A DNA stretch of 64,000 nucleotides, from contig NZ_JARXYR010000002.1 of NCBI RefSeq assembly GCF_029893635.1, forward strand, positions 1,525,001 through 1,589,000, in the 5' to 3' direction. Positions within the stretch are counted from its first letter, which is position 1; each line of letters opens with the position of its first letter. The DNA comes from Variovorax sp. TBS-050B. GTDB taxonomy: Bacteria; Pseudomonadota; Gammaproteobacteria; Burkholderiales; Burkholderiaceae_C. The position numbers were made by a program, and so were the translations under genes. This document shows, piece by piece, positions 7,911 to 15,910 of the stretch. Under the pieces are notes generated by a model. The model had not been told where the DNA came from, searched no databases, and worked only from the letters and a program-made list of their open reading frames with translations.

Positions 7911-9535
7911 ACCACGCGCCCGCCGACCACCGTCATCAGCGAGGCGGTCTTCGCGATGCGCTCCACCGGCACCGAGAAGAAATCCTGGTCGAGCACCGCG
8001 AAGTCCGCGAGCTTGCCGACTTCGAGCGTGCCGCGCTTCGCCTCGTCGAAGCTGAACCAGGCGCTGCCCGCGGTGTAGAGCCTGAGCGCCTGCTCGCGCG
8101 TGGGCAGCTCGTCGGGGCCGCGCATCGGCGTGCCGCTCACGGTGCGGCCGTCGAGCATCCACTGCAGCGCGACGAAGGGGTTGTACGACGCGACCCGGTG
8201 CGCGTCGGTCCCCGCGCCCACGTTCAGGCCCATGCGCAGCGCCGTGCCGATCGGCGGCATGCGGCGCGCCGCCTCGCCGCGCGTGGCGAGCGCGCGGTCG
8301 CCCTGGAAGTACATCGCGTCCTGCATCGTCCAGCCCATGCCCAGCGCCTTCATGCGCGCCAGCGTCTGGGGCGAGGCATCGTCGAGGTGCGCGATCGACC
8401 AGCGCAGCTGCCGGATCGGCACCTCGGCATCGAGCTTCTCGTACAGCGCGAGCAGGTGGTCGACCGAGCCGTTCTCCTGCCAGTGGATCGTGACCGCCAG
8501 CCCGCGCGCCGCGGCCCAGCGGATCAGCTCGTAGAACTTCTCCTTCGCGGCCGCGTCGGGAAAGTTGTTGTTGTACATCGCGAGCGTCACGCGCTCGCCG
8601 AGGCCGTTGAACCTGAGCATGTCGTCGCCGAAGCCCATCGGCAGCATCTGCGTGAGCTCGCGGAACTCCTGCAGTTCGGCGCCGGGCTTCTGCGCGAACA
8701 CGCTGTAGGCCACACGCAGGGTCAGCGCCTTGCGCCGCCACAGCTCGAACAGCGCCGCGTATTGCGAAGGCGCGATGCTGAAGCCGCCCGGATCGACGAG
8801 CCCGGTGATGCCGAGGCGGTTGAGTTCGGTGAAGAAGGCGCGCGTGCCGGCCAGGTTGTCGTCGTAGGTCGGCTTGGGCAGCTTGTCGAACAGCGCCGAG
8901 ATGCCGACGATGTCGCCGGTCATCCAGCCCGGGGCGCCGTCGGGCGCGGCCTTCATGCCCGCGGGCAGCGTGTCGGGCGCCACGCCCATTGCCTCGAGCG
9001 CCCTCGGCGTCATCGCCACGGCCTCGTAGAAGAGCTGCACGTACACCGGATGGTCCGGCGCGGCCTGCTGCAGTTCGGCCACCGTGGGGCGGCGCCGTTC
9101 GGCGAACTGCTGCTCGGTCCAGCCGCCGGCCACGATCAGCCAGCCGCCGGGCCGCGCGCGCGCCGCGGCCGCGCGCAGCCGCGCCATCGCCTCCGCGATC
9201 GTGGCCGCGCCGATCCAGTTGACCTCGGTCGAGTAGCTCAGCGCGGCGCGCACCGCATGCATGTGCGAATCGATCAGCCCCGGGATCACGGTGCGCCCGC
9301 CGGCATCCACGCTGCGCGTGGCGGGCCCCGCGAGCGCGCGCACCTGCGCGGCGCTGCCGACCGCGACGATGCGGCCGTCGCGCACCGCGAGCGCCTCGGC
9401 CATGGTCCCGGCCGCGTCGAGCGTGGCGATCTTCGCGTGGGTGACGACGAGGTCGGCCGGCTGGGCCTGCGCGGCGCCGCACGGCAGCGCGGCGGCGGCG
9501 AACGCGGCGAGGGCTGCGAGAAGGGCGCGGCGCAT
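7877..9535 (-). CDS. Exported amidohydrolase, YtcJ-like
   Basis: A 552-residue metal-dependent hydrolase. The signal peptide MRRALLAALAAFAAAALPCG, ending in AQA, fixes the start at 9535 and predicts a periplasmic enzyme. The N-terminal beta sandwich (DLVVTHAKIATLD) is followed by the metal motif DSHMHAV (His91, His93), and the C-terminal segment GTDAHRVASYNPF supplies the catalytic Asp. These are the marks of the YtcJ/AepA branch of the amidohydrolase superfamily. It is the last gene of the leftward catabolic operon that starts at 14742. The substrate may be an amide, carbamate or lactone imported or processed for that pathway; this is inference. Confidence 0.85.
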   Translation of the reverse strand: MRRALLAALAAFAAAALPCGAAQAQPADLVVTHAKIATLDAAGTMAEALAVRDGRIVAVGSAAQVRALAGPATRSVDAGGRTVIPGLIDSHMHAVRAALSYSTEVNWIGAATIAEAMARLRAAAARARPGGWLIVAGGWTEQQFAERRRPTVAELQQAAPDHPVYVQLFYEAVAMTPRALEAMGVAPDTLPAGMKAAPDGAPGWMTGDIVGISALFDKLPKPTYDDNLAGTRAFFTELNRLGITGLVDPGGFSIAPSQYAALFELWRRKALTLRVAYSVFAQKPGAELQEFRELTQMLPMGFGDDMLRFNGLGERVTLAMYNNNFPDAAAKEKFYELIRWAAARGLAVTIHWQENGSVDHLLALYEKLDAEVPIRQLRWSIAHLDDASPQTLARMKALGMGWTMQDAMYFQGDRALATRGEAARRMPPIGTALRMGLNVGAGTDAHRVASYNPFVALQWMLDGRTVSGTPMRGPDELPTREQALRLYTAGSAWFSFDEAKRGTLEVGKLADFAVLDQDFFSVPVERIAKTASLMTVVGGRVVYAAPPFGAAP

Positions 9536-9540
9536 GAAAC

Positions 9541-9620
9541 CGATGCACCCCGCTGCCGGGTGCGCCGCTCGAGGGAGCGTCGAGCGACACGAAGTGCGCG
9601 AGGGACGGGGTGGGTTCATC
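9541..9620. repeat. GC-rich intergenic repeat (CACGAAGTG family)
   Basis: The gap between two leftward genes is filled with a sequence containing GCGACACGAAGTGCGCGA and GGGTGG, shared with 13760-13866. On the opposite strand the CACTTCGTG core also occurs at 46372. I take these as copies of one intergenic repeat family. Confidence 0.6.
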
Positions 9621-10617
9621 TCAATCCACCTTGATGCTCGCGGCCTTGACGACCTGCTGCGCCTTCGCGGTCTCGTCGACGATGAACCGGTTGAACTGGG
9701 CCGACGGCATCGTGAACGGTTCGGCGCCAAGCTTCTCGAGCCTTTCCTTGACCTCGGGCGAGACCATGATCTTCGCGACCTCGGCCTGCAGGCGCTCGAC
9801 CACCGGCTGCGGTGTCTTCGCGGGGGCGAACAGGCCGACCCAGAACAGGTACTCCGAGCCCGGCACGCCGGCCTCCACCGTGGTGGGGGCGTTCGGCAAC
9901 ACCGGCGAGCGCTTGGCCGTGCCCACCGCCAGCGCCTGCAGCTTGCCCGACTGGATCAGCGGCAGCGCCGAGACCATCGGTGCGAAGAAACCAGTCCACG
10001 CGCCCCGCCATGACCTCGGTCATCGCCTCGGGCGTGCCGCGGAACGGCACGTGCTGCGCCTCGACGCCGGCCGCGAGGCGGAACACCTCGGCATTCATGT
10101 GCGTGGCCGAGCCGTTGCCGGCGGAGCCGTAGTTGAGCGCGCCGGGCCTGGCCCTGGCCTTTGCGACCAGGTCCTTCACGTCGGCGAAGTGCGAGGGCGC
10201 GCTGACCAGCACGTTGGGCAGGCTCGCCATCGGCGTGATGCCGGTGAAGTCCTTCACCGTGTCGTACGAGAGCCCCTTGTAGATCCACGGATTCACCAAG
10301 TGCCCGGCCGAATGCACCAGCAGCGTGTAGCCGTCGGCCGGCGCCTTGGCCGCGAGCGCCGCGCCCAGCGTGCCGCCCGCGCCGGGCTTGTTGTCGACCA
10401 CCACGCTGGTGCCGAGCGCCGGGCCGAGCTTCTCGGCCACCAGGCGCGCGACGATGTCGGTGCCGCTGCCCGCGGTGAAGGGCACGACGAGCCTGATCGG
10501 CTGCGTGCCGGGCCAGGGGCCCTGCGCATGGACCGTGCCGAGCGCGCAGCAGCCCAGCAGCGATGCGGCGGCCGCCGCCAGCGTCTGCCGGCGGCTCCAG
10601 GTGGGTGTCTTCTTCAT
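9621..10617 (-). pseudogene. Bug/TctC-family periplasmic binding protein, frameshifted
   Basis: Extracytoplasmic solute receptor of the tripartite tricarboxylate transporter type. A signal peptide (MKKTPTWSRRQTLAAAAASL, AQ cleavage) leads into the family motif IRLVVPFTAGSGTDIVARLV. Reading is intact to AGRVDWF, then one extra base in the AAA run at 9988-9990 (TTT on the coding strand) shifts the frame; the rest continues in another frame from FAPMVSALPLIQSGK to IKVD. Restoring one base gives a full-length protein of about 331 residues. It is either a recent mutation or a sequencing error. The gene lies between the cupin and the amidohydrolase in the leftward operon, with no TctAB genes nearby. 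Confidence 0.85.
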
Positions 10618-10688
10618 GGCGTCTTGTCTCCGTTGGATTTGTATTTCGGTGGGCGATGAATGACGGAAGCGGCGAGGGCGGCGGGCCG

Positions 10689-11045
10689 CTACGGCGGCGG
10701 CGCGTTCGGCATCACCAGCGCCACCAGCACCGGGCGGTTGCCGCGGTTCTCGAGCTGGCGCTTCTCGCCGGGCGCGAAGCGGCAGCTGTCGTAGGGCCCG
10801 AGCACTTCCTCCTGGCGCACGCCGTCGATCTCGCCGACCATGTGCAGCTCGCCTTCGAGCACGAGGTAGAGCTTCTCCATGGGCGAGCCGTCCAGGCCGG
10901 TGCGGCCGCCGGGCAGGATCTGGCTCATGCCCATCCACATCTGGGTGGACGGACCGGCCTCCTTGCCCTGCAGGCGCAGGCAGCGCATGTCGAAGTGGTT
11001 CGGTGCCTCGTAGTGCGGCGCCGCGTCGAAGCGGGTGACGTGCAT
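10689..11045 (-). CDS. Cupin-domain protein
   Basis: A 118-residue single-domain cupin. The first motif region reads LPGGRTGLDGSPMEKLYLVLEGELHM and the second YDSCRFAPGEKRQLENRGNRP. Metal-binding histidines of classical cupins are largely absent, so a catalytic role is uncertain and ligand binding is possible. The start at MHVTRFDAAPHYE lies 11 bases after the stop of the preceding reductase gene, so it belongs to the leftward operon with the dioxygenase, SDR and BKACE genes. Confidence 0.8.
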   Translation of the reverse strand: MHVTRFDAAPHYEAPNHFDMRCLRLQGKEAGPSTQMWMGMSQILPGGRTGLDGSPMEKLYLVLEGELHMVGEIDGVRQEEVLGPYDSCRFAPGEKRQLENRGNRPVLVALVMPNAPPP

Positions 11046-11056
11046 GGATCTGCTCC

Positions 11057-12067
11057 TCAGGGCCGCAGGACGACGCGGTCGGTGCTGCCCGAGAGCACCA
11101 GCCGGTAGGCGTCGAGGGCGTCGTCGAGCGCGAAGCTGCGCGCGACCGGAAAGGGCTGGAGCGTGCCGCGCTCGAAGCCCTCGCGCATCGCGTCGAGCTG
11201 CGCCGTGCTCGCCACGCAGTCCATCGCGAGCGAGTCGATGCCCACGAAGGTGTGCATGCCGCGGTAGAACGCGAAGATGTCGAAGGGCACCGCGCGCTCG
11301 TGCGTGGCGATGAAGATCTGCGTCGCGCCCTTGGCCATGGCCTTGTGGCCGGCCTCGAAGTAGGCGCTGCCGACGGTGTTGTAGACGATGTGCGCGCCGC
11401 GCCCGTCGGTGAGCTCGCGCACCCGCGTGCCCACGTCGGCATGCTCGCGCGCATCGATCACTTCCACCGGCGCGCTCGCGAAGCCCTCGAACGGCCCGGC
11501 GCGCCGCTGCACCGCGATCACGCGCGCGCCGGCCTGCGCCGCGAGCTGCACCGCCGCCTGACCCACCTTGCCGTTGGCGCCGAGCACCAGCACCGTCTGC
11601 CCGGCCTGCGGCATGCCGCTGCGGCGGAAGCCTTCGTAGGCGGTGACGAAGGGCACGCCCACCGCGCCCGCCTCGTCCATCGAGATGCCCTGCGGCTTGG
11701 CGCGCAGCGCCTGCGCGGGCAGCACGAGATGGCGCGCATGCGAGCCGTCGCGCGTGATGCCGAGGTCGCCGCCCGAGCCGTAGACCTCGCGCCCGATCCA
11801 TTCGCTGGGCCCGCTCACCACGGTACCCGCGAAGTCGCGCCCCGGCGTGCGCGGCCACACCGCCTGCGGCATCAGGCCGAGCGCGGCCTTCACGTCGCTC
11901 GGGTTCACCGCGGCGGCGGCGATGCGCACCACCGCATGGCCAGGCGGCGCGGCGGGCTCGGGCTGCGGCACGGCCTCGAGGCGCAGCGCGTCGAGGTTCG
12001 CGGCTTTCTGGTTCACGCGCAGCGCGCGCGCCGCGTGCGCGACGTGCATGGCGGCCGCGGCGCTCAT
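11057..12067 (-). CDS. MDR-family NAD(P)H-dependent oxidoreductase (quinone-reductase-like)
   Basis: A 336-residue medium-chain dehydrogenase/reductase. The GroES-like N-terminal domain has AAAVNPSDVKAALGLMPQ and PGRDFAGTV; the Rossmann motif is VLVLGANGKVGQAAVQLA. It lacks the cysteine cluster of zinc alcohol dehydrogenases and resembles zinc-independent quinone oxidoreductases or enoyl reductases. The start codon overlaps the BKACE stop by four bases (ATGA), which shows translational coupling. In the operon it probably reduces an enone or quinone formed after ring cleavage; this is inference. Confidence 0.82.
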   Translation of the reverse strand: MSAAAAMHVAHAARALRVNQKAANLDALRLEAVPQPEPAAPPGHAVVRIAAAAVNPSDVKAALGLMPQAVWPRTPGRDFAGTVVSGPSEWIGREVYGSGGDLGITRDGSHARHLVLPAQALRAKPQGISMDEAGAVGVPFVTAYEGFRRSGMPQAGQTVLVLGANGKVGQAAVQLAAQAGARVIAVQRRAGPFEGFASAPVEVIDAREHADVGTRVRELTDGRGAHIVYNTVGSAYFEAGHKAMAKGATQIFIATHERAVPFDIFAFYRGMHTFVGIDSLAMDCVASTAQLDAMREGFERGTLQPFPVARSFALDDALDAYRLVLSGSTDRVVLRP

Positions 12068-12966
12068 CGCACGGCCTCCTGCGCCACGCGCGCATCGGCC
12101 AGGCCGAGCATCGCGCGCGCCTCGCGCGGGTTGGCGATCTCGCCGCCCAGGCTCTGCACGATGTCGCGCGCCTTCGCCACGAGCTGCGCGTTGCTCTCGG
12201 CGAGCACGCCCTTCTCGAGGTAGATGTTGTCCTCCATGCCCACCCGCACATGGCCGCCGAGCAGCCACGCCTGCGCGACCATCGGAAACTCCATGCGGCC
12301 GATGCCGAAGGCGCTCCAGAAGGCGCCGCGCGGCAGCATGTTGCGCGCGTAGAGCAGGGTCTCGGGCGTGGGCGCGAAGCCGTACTTCACGCCGAGCACG
12401 AAGGTCCACATCGCGGGTCCGTCGAGCGTGCCGTCGGCGATCAGGTCGAGCGCGAGGTGCATGTCGCCGGAGTCGAAGATCTCCAGCTCGGGCTTCACGC
12501 CCGCCTCGCGCATCACGCGCGCCATGCGGCGCACGTTGCGCGGCGTGTTGATGACCACGTCTGGGCCCGAGTTCATGGTGTTGAGGTCGAGCGAGCACAC
12601 GTCGGGCCGGATCAGCGCGATGTGCTGCACGCGCGCCTCGGGCGGCAGCAGCGTGGTGCCGGGTGCCGCGACCTTCGGATCGTCCTCGCTCGGGATGAAG
12701 CGGCCGCCCGGGCCGGTCGTGAGGTTGACGATCAGCTCGCGGTTTTCGCGCCGGATGCGGTCGACCACCTCGCGGTAGAGCTCGACCTCCATCGAGGGCC
12801 GGCCGGTCTCCGGGTTGCGCACGTGGATGTGCACCTGGCCCGCGCCGGCCTCGGCCGCGGCCAGGCACTCGTCGGCGATCTGCCGGGGCGTGATCGGCAG
12901 GTGCGGCGTCTGCTCGGGCTTCACGAGGTTGCCGGTGACGGCGCAGGTGATCAGCGTCTTGTTCAC
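12064..12966 (-). CDS. BKACE (DUF849) beta-keto acid cleavage enzyme
   Basis: A 300-residue TIM-barrel enzyme of the 3-keto-5-aminohexanoate cleavage family. Members condense a beta-keto acid with acetyl-CoA to give acetoacetate and a new CoA ester. The zinc ligands His46 and His48 are seen in GQVHIHVRNPETGRPS, with LTTGPGG and SLDLNTMNSG further along and MEDNIYLEKGVLA near the C-terminus. The GTG start at 12966 overlaps the SDR stop (GTGA). A product such as acetoacetate would fit the acetoacetyl-CoA synthetase at the left edge, but the keto-acid substrate is unknown. Confidence 0.9.
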   Translation of the reverse strand: MNKTLITCAVTGNLVKPEQTPHLPITPRQIADECLAAAEAGAGQVHIHVRNPETGRPSMEVELYREVVDRIRRENRELIVNLTTGPGGRFIPSEDDPKVAAPGTTLLPPEARVQHIALIRPDVCSLDLNTMNSGPDVVINTPRNVRRMARVMREAGVKPELEIFDSGDMHLALDLIADGTLDGPAMWTFVLGVKYGFAPTPETLLYARNMLPRGAFWSAFGIGRMEFPMVAQAWLLGGHVRVGMEDNIYLEKGVLAESNAQLVAKARDIVQSLGGEIANPREARAMLGLADARVAQEAVR

Positions 12967-13736
12967 AGGTGGCGCCCCCCGTCCACCACGATGCGGGTGC
13001 CGGTGACGAAGCGCATCGTGGTCGCGAGCGCCTCGACCGCGGCGGCCACGTCCTCGGGCCGGCCGATGCGGCCGAGCGGCGTGGTGCTGGCCATCTTCTG
13101 CGCGAACTCGGCGCCGCGGCCGGGCACGAAGCCCGATTCGACCGCGCCCGGCGAGACCGAGACCACGCGCACCGCGGGCGCCAGCGCCTTGGCGAGCGCA
13201 TCGCCCACCACGTCGAGCCCGGCCTTGGCCGCGACGTAGGCGAGGTTGCTGCCCACGCCGGTGAAGCCCGCGATCGACGAGATGTTGACCACCAGCCCGT
13301 CGCCGCTCGCCCTGAGCATCGGCGCGAAGGTGCGGATGGTGGCGAACACGCCGCGGAAGTTGGCGCGCACGATGTCGTCGATGAGCTCGTCGGTCAGCGC
13401 GTCGAGGTCGGCGGCCGGCACCGGCTGCGTGTGGCCGGCGCTGTTGACCAGGATGTCGCAGCGGCCCAGCGTGGCCTTCACTTCCGCGGCGGCGGCGGCG
13501 AGGCTGGCCGAATCGACGATGTCGGCGCGGATCGCCGCATGGCGCTGGCCGTCGGCCGAAGGCAGGGCGGCGGCGCGCGCGGCCGCCTCCGCGTCGGCCT
13601 TGCGGTGCAGCAGCACGCAGCTGGCGCCGAGCGCGGCCAGCCGCATCGCGGTGGCATGGCCGATGGCGCCGAGGCCGCCGGTGATGACGGCGACCTTGCC
13701 GTCGAGTCGGGAAACGGGATCGAAAGTCATGGGCAT
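12963..13736 (-). CDS. Short-chain dehydrogenase/reductase
   Basis: A classical SDR of 257 residues. The cofactor motif is ITGGLGAIGHA (TGxxxGxG), the NSAG motif follows at about 98-101, and the catalytic residues are Ser154, Tyr167 and Lys171 (YVAAK). It probably oxidises a secondary alcohol, or reduces a ketone, with NAD(P). The BKACE start overlaps its stop. A second in-frame ATG two codons downstream (13730) could be used. A GC-rich repeat separates it from the upstream dioxygenase gene, but orientation and function suggest one transcript. Confidence 0.88.
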   Translation of the reverse strand: MPMTFDPVSRLDGKVAVITGGLGAIGHATAMRLAALGASCVLLHRKADAEAAARAAALPSADGQRHAAIRADIVDSASLAAAAAEVKATLGRCDILVNSAGHTQPVPAADLDALTDELIDDIVRANFRGVFATIRTFAPMLRASGDGLVVNISSIAGFTGVGSNLAYVAAKAGLDVVGDALAKALAPAVRVVSVSPGAVESGFVPGRGAEFAQKMASTTPLGRIGRPEDVAAAVEALATTMRFVTGTRIVVDGGRHL

Positions 13737-13759
13737 GAGAACAGTTGGTTGATCGGGGC

Positions 13760-13866
13760 GATGCCTTTTCGCGGAACACCGCGGAGCCGGCTTTGCCGGG
13801 CCGCTGGTGTTGCCCCCGGCGAGGGGGTTGGCGCAGCGACACGAAGTGCGCGAAGCCTGGGGGTGG
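13760..13866. repeat. GC-rich intergenic repeat (CACGAAGTG family)
   Basis: The gap between the SDR and dioxygenase genes contains GCCGGCTTTGCCGGGCCGCT, a CCCCCGGCGAGGGGG hairpin and GCGACACGAAGTGCGCGAAG followed by CCTGGGGGTGG. The last part matches 9541-9620, and the G-rich hairpin resembles 46370-46437. Confidence 0.65.
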
Positions 13867-14742
13867 TCAAGGGATCGGTGGGCGGGGAAACTTCATTTCG
13901 CCCGGCTCCAGCTGGAAGTCGTACTGCAAGGTGGCGCTGCCGCCGTCCGGCGCGAGCGCGAAGCGGCCGATCAGCCGCCGCGTCACGCCGAAGGTGGGAT
14001 CGCTCTCCAGGTTCTCGTCGTCGTCGGCGAACACCTGCGTGATCAGCACTTTGTGGCCCGGCTTGCTGACCATGAAGTGCAGGTGCGCGGGCCGGTTGGG
14101 ATGGCGCCGCTGCGCGCGCAGCAGCACGCCGCAGGGGCCGTCGGTCGGCACCGGATAGCCCGCCGGGCGCACGCTGCGGAAATGGAAGCGGCCCTCGGCA
14201 TCGGTGCTGAAGCGGCCGCGCAGGTTCATGTCTTCCTGCGCCGGGTCCTGGTTCTCGTAGAGGCCGACCGGCGAGGCCTGCCACACGTCGACCGTCGCGC
14301 CCGCGACCGGCCGGCCCTGCGCATCGCGCACCGTGCCCGTCACCTCGAGCGGAACGCCCGGCGTGCCCGAGCGCGCGATGCTCTCGCCCGCCGCGCAGGC
14401 CGGCGAATTCGCGCGCCAGAAGGGGCCGAGCAGCGCGGCAGGCGATTCGCCGTGCGGGTCCTGGTTGTTCTGCAGCGCGACCACGGTCGACAGGCCGAGG
14501 ATGTCGGCCGCGAGCACCACCTCGTTCTTGCTGTCGCCCGTGGCCTGGCCCAGCGCCACGATGAATTCGAGCGCCTGCTCGAACTCCTCCTCGCTCAGCG
14601 CCACCTCGCGGACGAAGGCATGCAGGTGGCGCGTGAGCGCTTCCATCACGGTGCGCAGCCGCGCATCGGGCGTGTGCTTCATCGCTTCGAGCGCGAAGCG
14701 CAGCACCGAATCGGGAGAGGTGGCGATGTTCATCGGCGTCAT
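13867..14742 (-). CDS. Intradiol ring-cleavage dioxygenase (hydroxyquinol/catechol 1,2-dioxygenase family)
   Basis: A 291-residue non-heme Fe(III) enzyme that opens aromatic diols between the hydroxyls. The N-terminal helical dimerisation domain (about 1-105) is followed by a beta-sandwich with all four iron ligands visible: Tyr162 (VGLYENQDP), Tyr196 (PAGYPVPTDGP), His220 and His222 (RPAHLHFMV). The domain order and length fit hydroxyquinol 1,2-dioxygenases better than protocatechuate dioxygenases. It is the first gene of a leftward operon, with a promoter and LacI-type operator just upstream. The true substrate is not readable from the sequence. Confidence 0.88.
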   Translation of the reverse strand: MTPMNIATSPDSVLRFALEAMKHTPDARLRTVMEALTRHLHAFVREVALSEEEFEQALEFIVALGQATGDSKNEVVLAADILGLSTVVALQNNQDPHGESPAALLGPFWRANSPACAAGESIARSGTPGVPLEVTGTVRDAQGRPVAGATVDVWQASPVGLYENQDPAQEDMNLRGRFSTDAEGRFHFRSVRPAGYPVPTDGPCGVLLRAQRRHPNRPAHLHFMVSKPGHKVLITQVFADDDENLESDPTFGVTRRLIGRFALAPDGGSATLQYDFQLEPGEMKFPRPPIP

Positions 14743-14753
14743 CCGGAGGTTTC

Positions 14754-14767
14754 TGCAATCGTTTGCA
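14754..14767. promoter_or_regulatory. LacI-family operator at the dioxygenase promoter
   Basis: TGCAATCGTTTGCA, which is TGCAAACGATTGCA on the other strand, is a near-perfect dyad with the central CG typical of LacI/GalR sites. It lies just downstream of the leftward -10 box and would cover the transcription start. Confidence 0.75.
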
Positions 14768-14769
14768 TG

Positions 14770-14798
14770 ATCTTAGACCAAAACCCGGAAAAGTAAAA
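14770..14798 (-). promoter_or_regulatory. Candidate sigma-70 promoter of the dioxygenase operon
   Basis: On the minus strand TTTTAC (14798-14793), a 17-base spacer and TAAGAT (14775-14770) precede the dioxygenase gene. The LacI-type operator begins three bases after the -10 box, an arrangement expected for repression. Confidence 0.5.
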
Positions 14799-14855
14799 TG
14801 GCGGTTTCGCGGCGCGCCTGAGTAAAGAAAAGCAGCTTCCTGTCGCACGCCCTTC

Positions 14856-14869
14856 GACAATCGTTTGCA
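14856..14869. promoter_or_regulatory. Second LacI-type operator, before lacI-like gene
   Basis: GACAATCGTTTGCA shares 12 of 14 bases with the site at 14754 and has one good half-site. It ends six bases before the regulator's ATG, so binding there could autoregulate the gene or allow looping to the first site about 100 bases away. Confidence 0.6.
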
Positions 14870-14875
14870 AGAAAC

Positions 14876-15910
14876 ATGAGCACCCACCCGCCTTCCTCGT
14901 CCCCCGTGACCATCCGCGACGTGGCGCGCGCCGCCGGCGTGCACGTGTCGACGGTGTCGCGCGCGCTCAGCCCCGGGAAGCGTTCGCTGATCAGCGACGA
15001 GGTGCTGCGCGTGGTGGAGGAGGCGGCGCAGCGCCTGGGCTACCGGCCGAACCGCGCGGCCTCGGCGCTGCGCACCGGCCGCACCCACACCATCGGCGTG
15101 CTGGTGCCCGACATCACGAACGCGGTGTTCCCGCCGATCCTGCAGGGCATCGAGGCCAGCGCGGCGGCGCGCGGCTACTTCGTCTTCGTCGCCAACGTGG
15201 TCGACCATGCGCTCGCACGGCCGGTGCTGGAGCGCATGCTGGCGCAGCGCGTCGACGGCGTGGTCATGGCCACCGCGACGCGCGACGACCCGCTGGTCGA
15301 CTTCGTGGCCCGCGCCGGCATGACGGCCGTGCTGGTCAACCGCGCCGACGAGACCGGCCGGCTGCCGGCCGTGGTCAGCGACGACCGGCTCGCGATGAAG
15401 CTCGCGGTCGATCACCTCGTGGGACTGGGCCACAAGCGCATCGCCCACCTGGCGGGCCCGCAGACCATCCCGACCGGCGTGGGTCGGCGGCTCGGCGTGG
15501 AGCAGGCGCTGCGCGACCACCGCATGAAGCCCTTCCGCGTGGTGGAGTGCGCAAGCTACAGCCGCGAGGCCGGCGCCGCCGCGATGCAGCAGATGCTCGA
15601 AGCCGGCGCGCCGCCGCAGGCCGTGGTGTGCTGCAACGACCTGGTGGCGCTCGGCGCCTACGACGCGCTGCGCGCGGCGGGACTGCGCGTGCCGCAGGAC
15701 GTGTCGGTCACCGGCCACAACGACATGCCGCTGGTGGACATGGTCGATCCGCCGCTCACCACCATCCGCCTGCCGCACCGCGAGCTCGGCTGGCGCGCGG
15801 CCGAGATGCTGTTCGAGGAGATCGAAGGGCAGGCGCTGTCGGCCTCGACGGTGGTGCTGCGGCCCGAGCTCGTGGTGCGCAAGTCGACGGCGGCGCCTGT
15901 CGGGCGCTAG
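14876..15910 (+). CDS. LacI/GalR-family transcriptional regulator
   Basis: A 344-residue repressor. The helix-turn-helix VTIRDVARAAGVHVSTVSRA (about residues 10-29) is followed by the hinge helix (YRPNRAASALRTGRT) and a periplasmic-binding-protein-like ligand domain ending near residue 335. Divergent placement from the dioxygenase operon and two matching operators between them argue that it controls that operon and itself. The inducer is unknown, but LacI proteins of aromatic or sugar-acid pathways are plausible relatives. The 3' end overlaps the convergent gene by four bases. Confidence 0.92.
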   Translation: MSTHPPSSSPVTIRDVARAAGVHVSTVSRALSPGKRSLISDEVLRVVEEAAQRLGYRPNRAASALRTGRTHTIGVLVPDITNAVFPPILQGIEASAAARGYFVFVANVVDHALARPVLERMLAQRVDGVVMATATRDDPLVDFVARAGMTAVLVNRADETGRLPAVVSDDRLAMKLAVDHLVGLGHKRIAHLAGPQTIPTGVGRRLGVEQALRDHRMKPFRVVECASYSREAGAAAMQQMLEAGAPPQAVVCCNDLVALGAYDALRAAGLRVPQDVSVTGHNDMPLVDMVDPPLTTIRLPHRELGWRAAEMLFEEIEGQALSASTVVLRPELVVRKSTAAPVGR

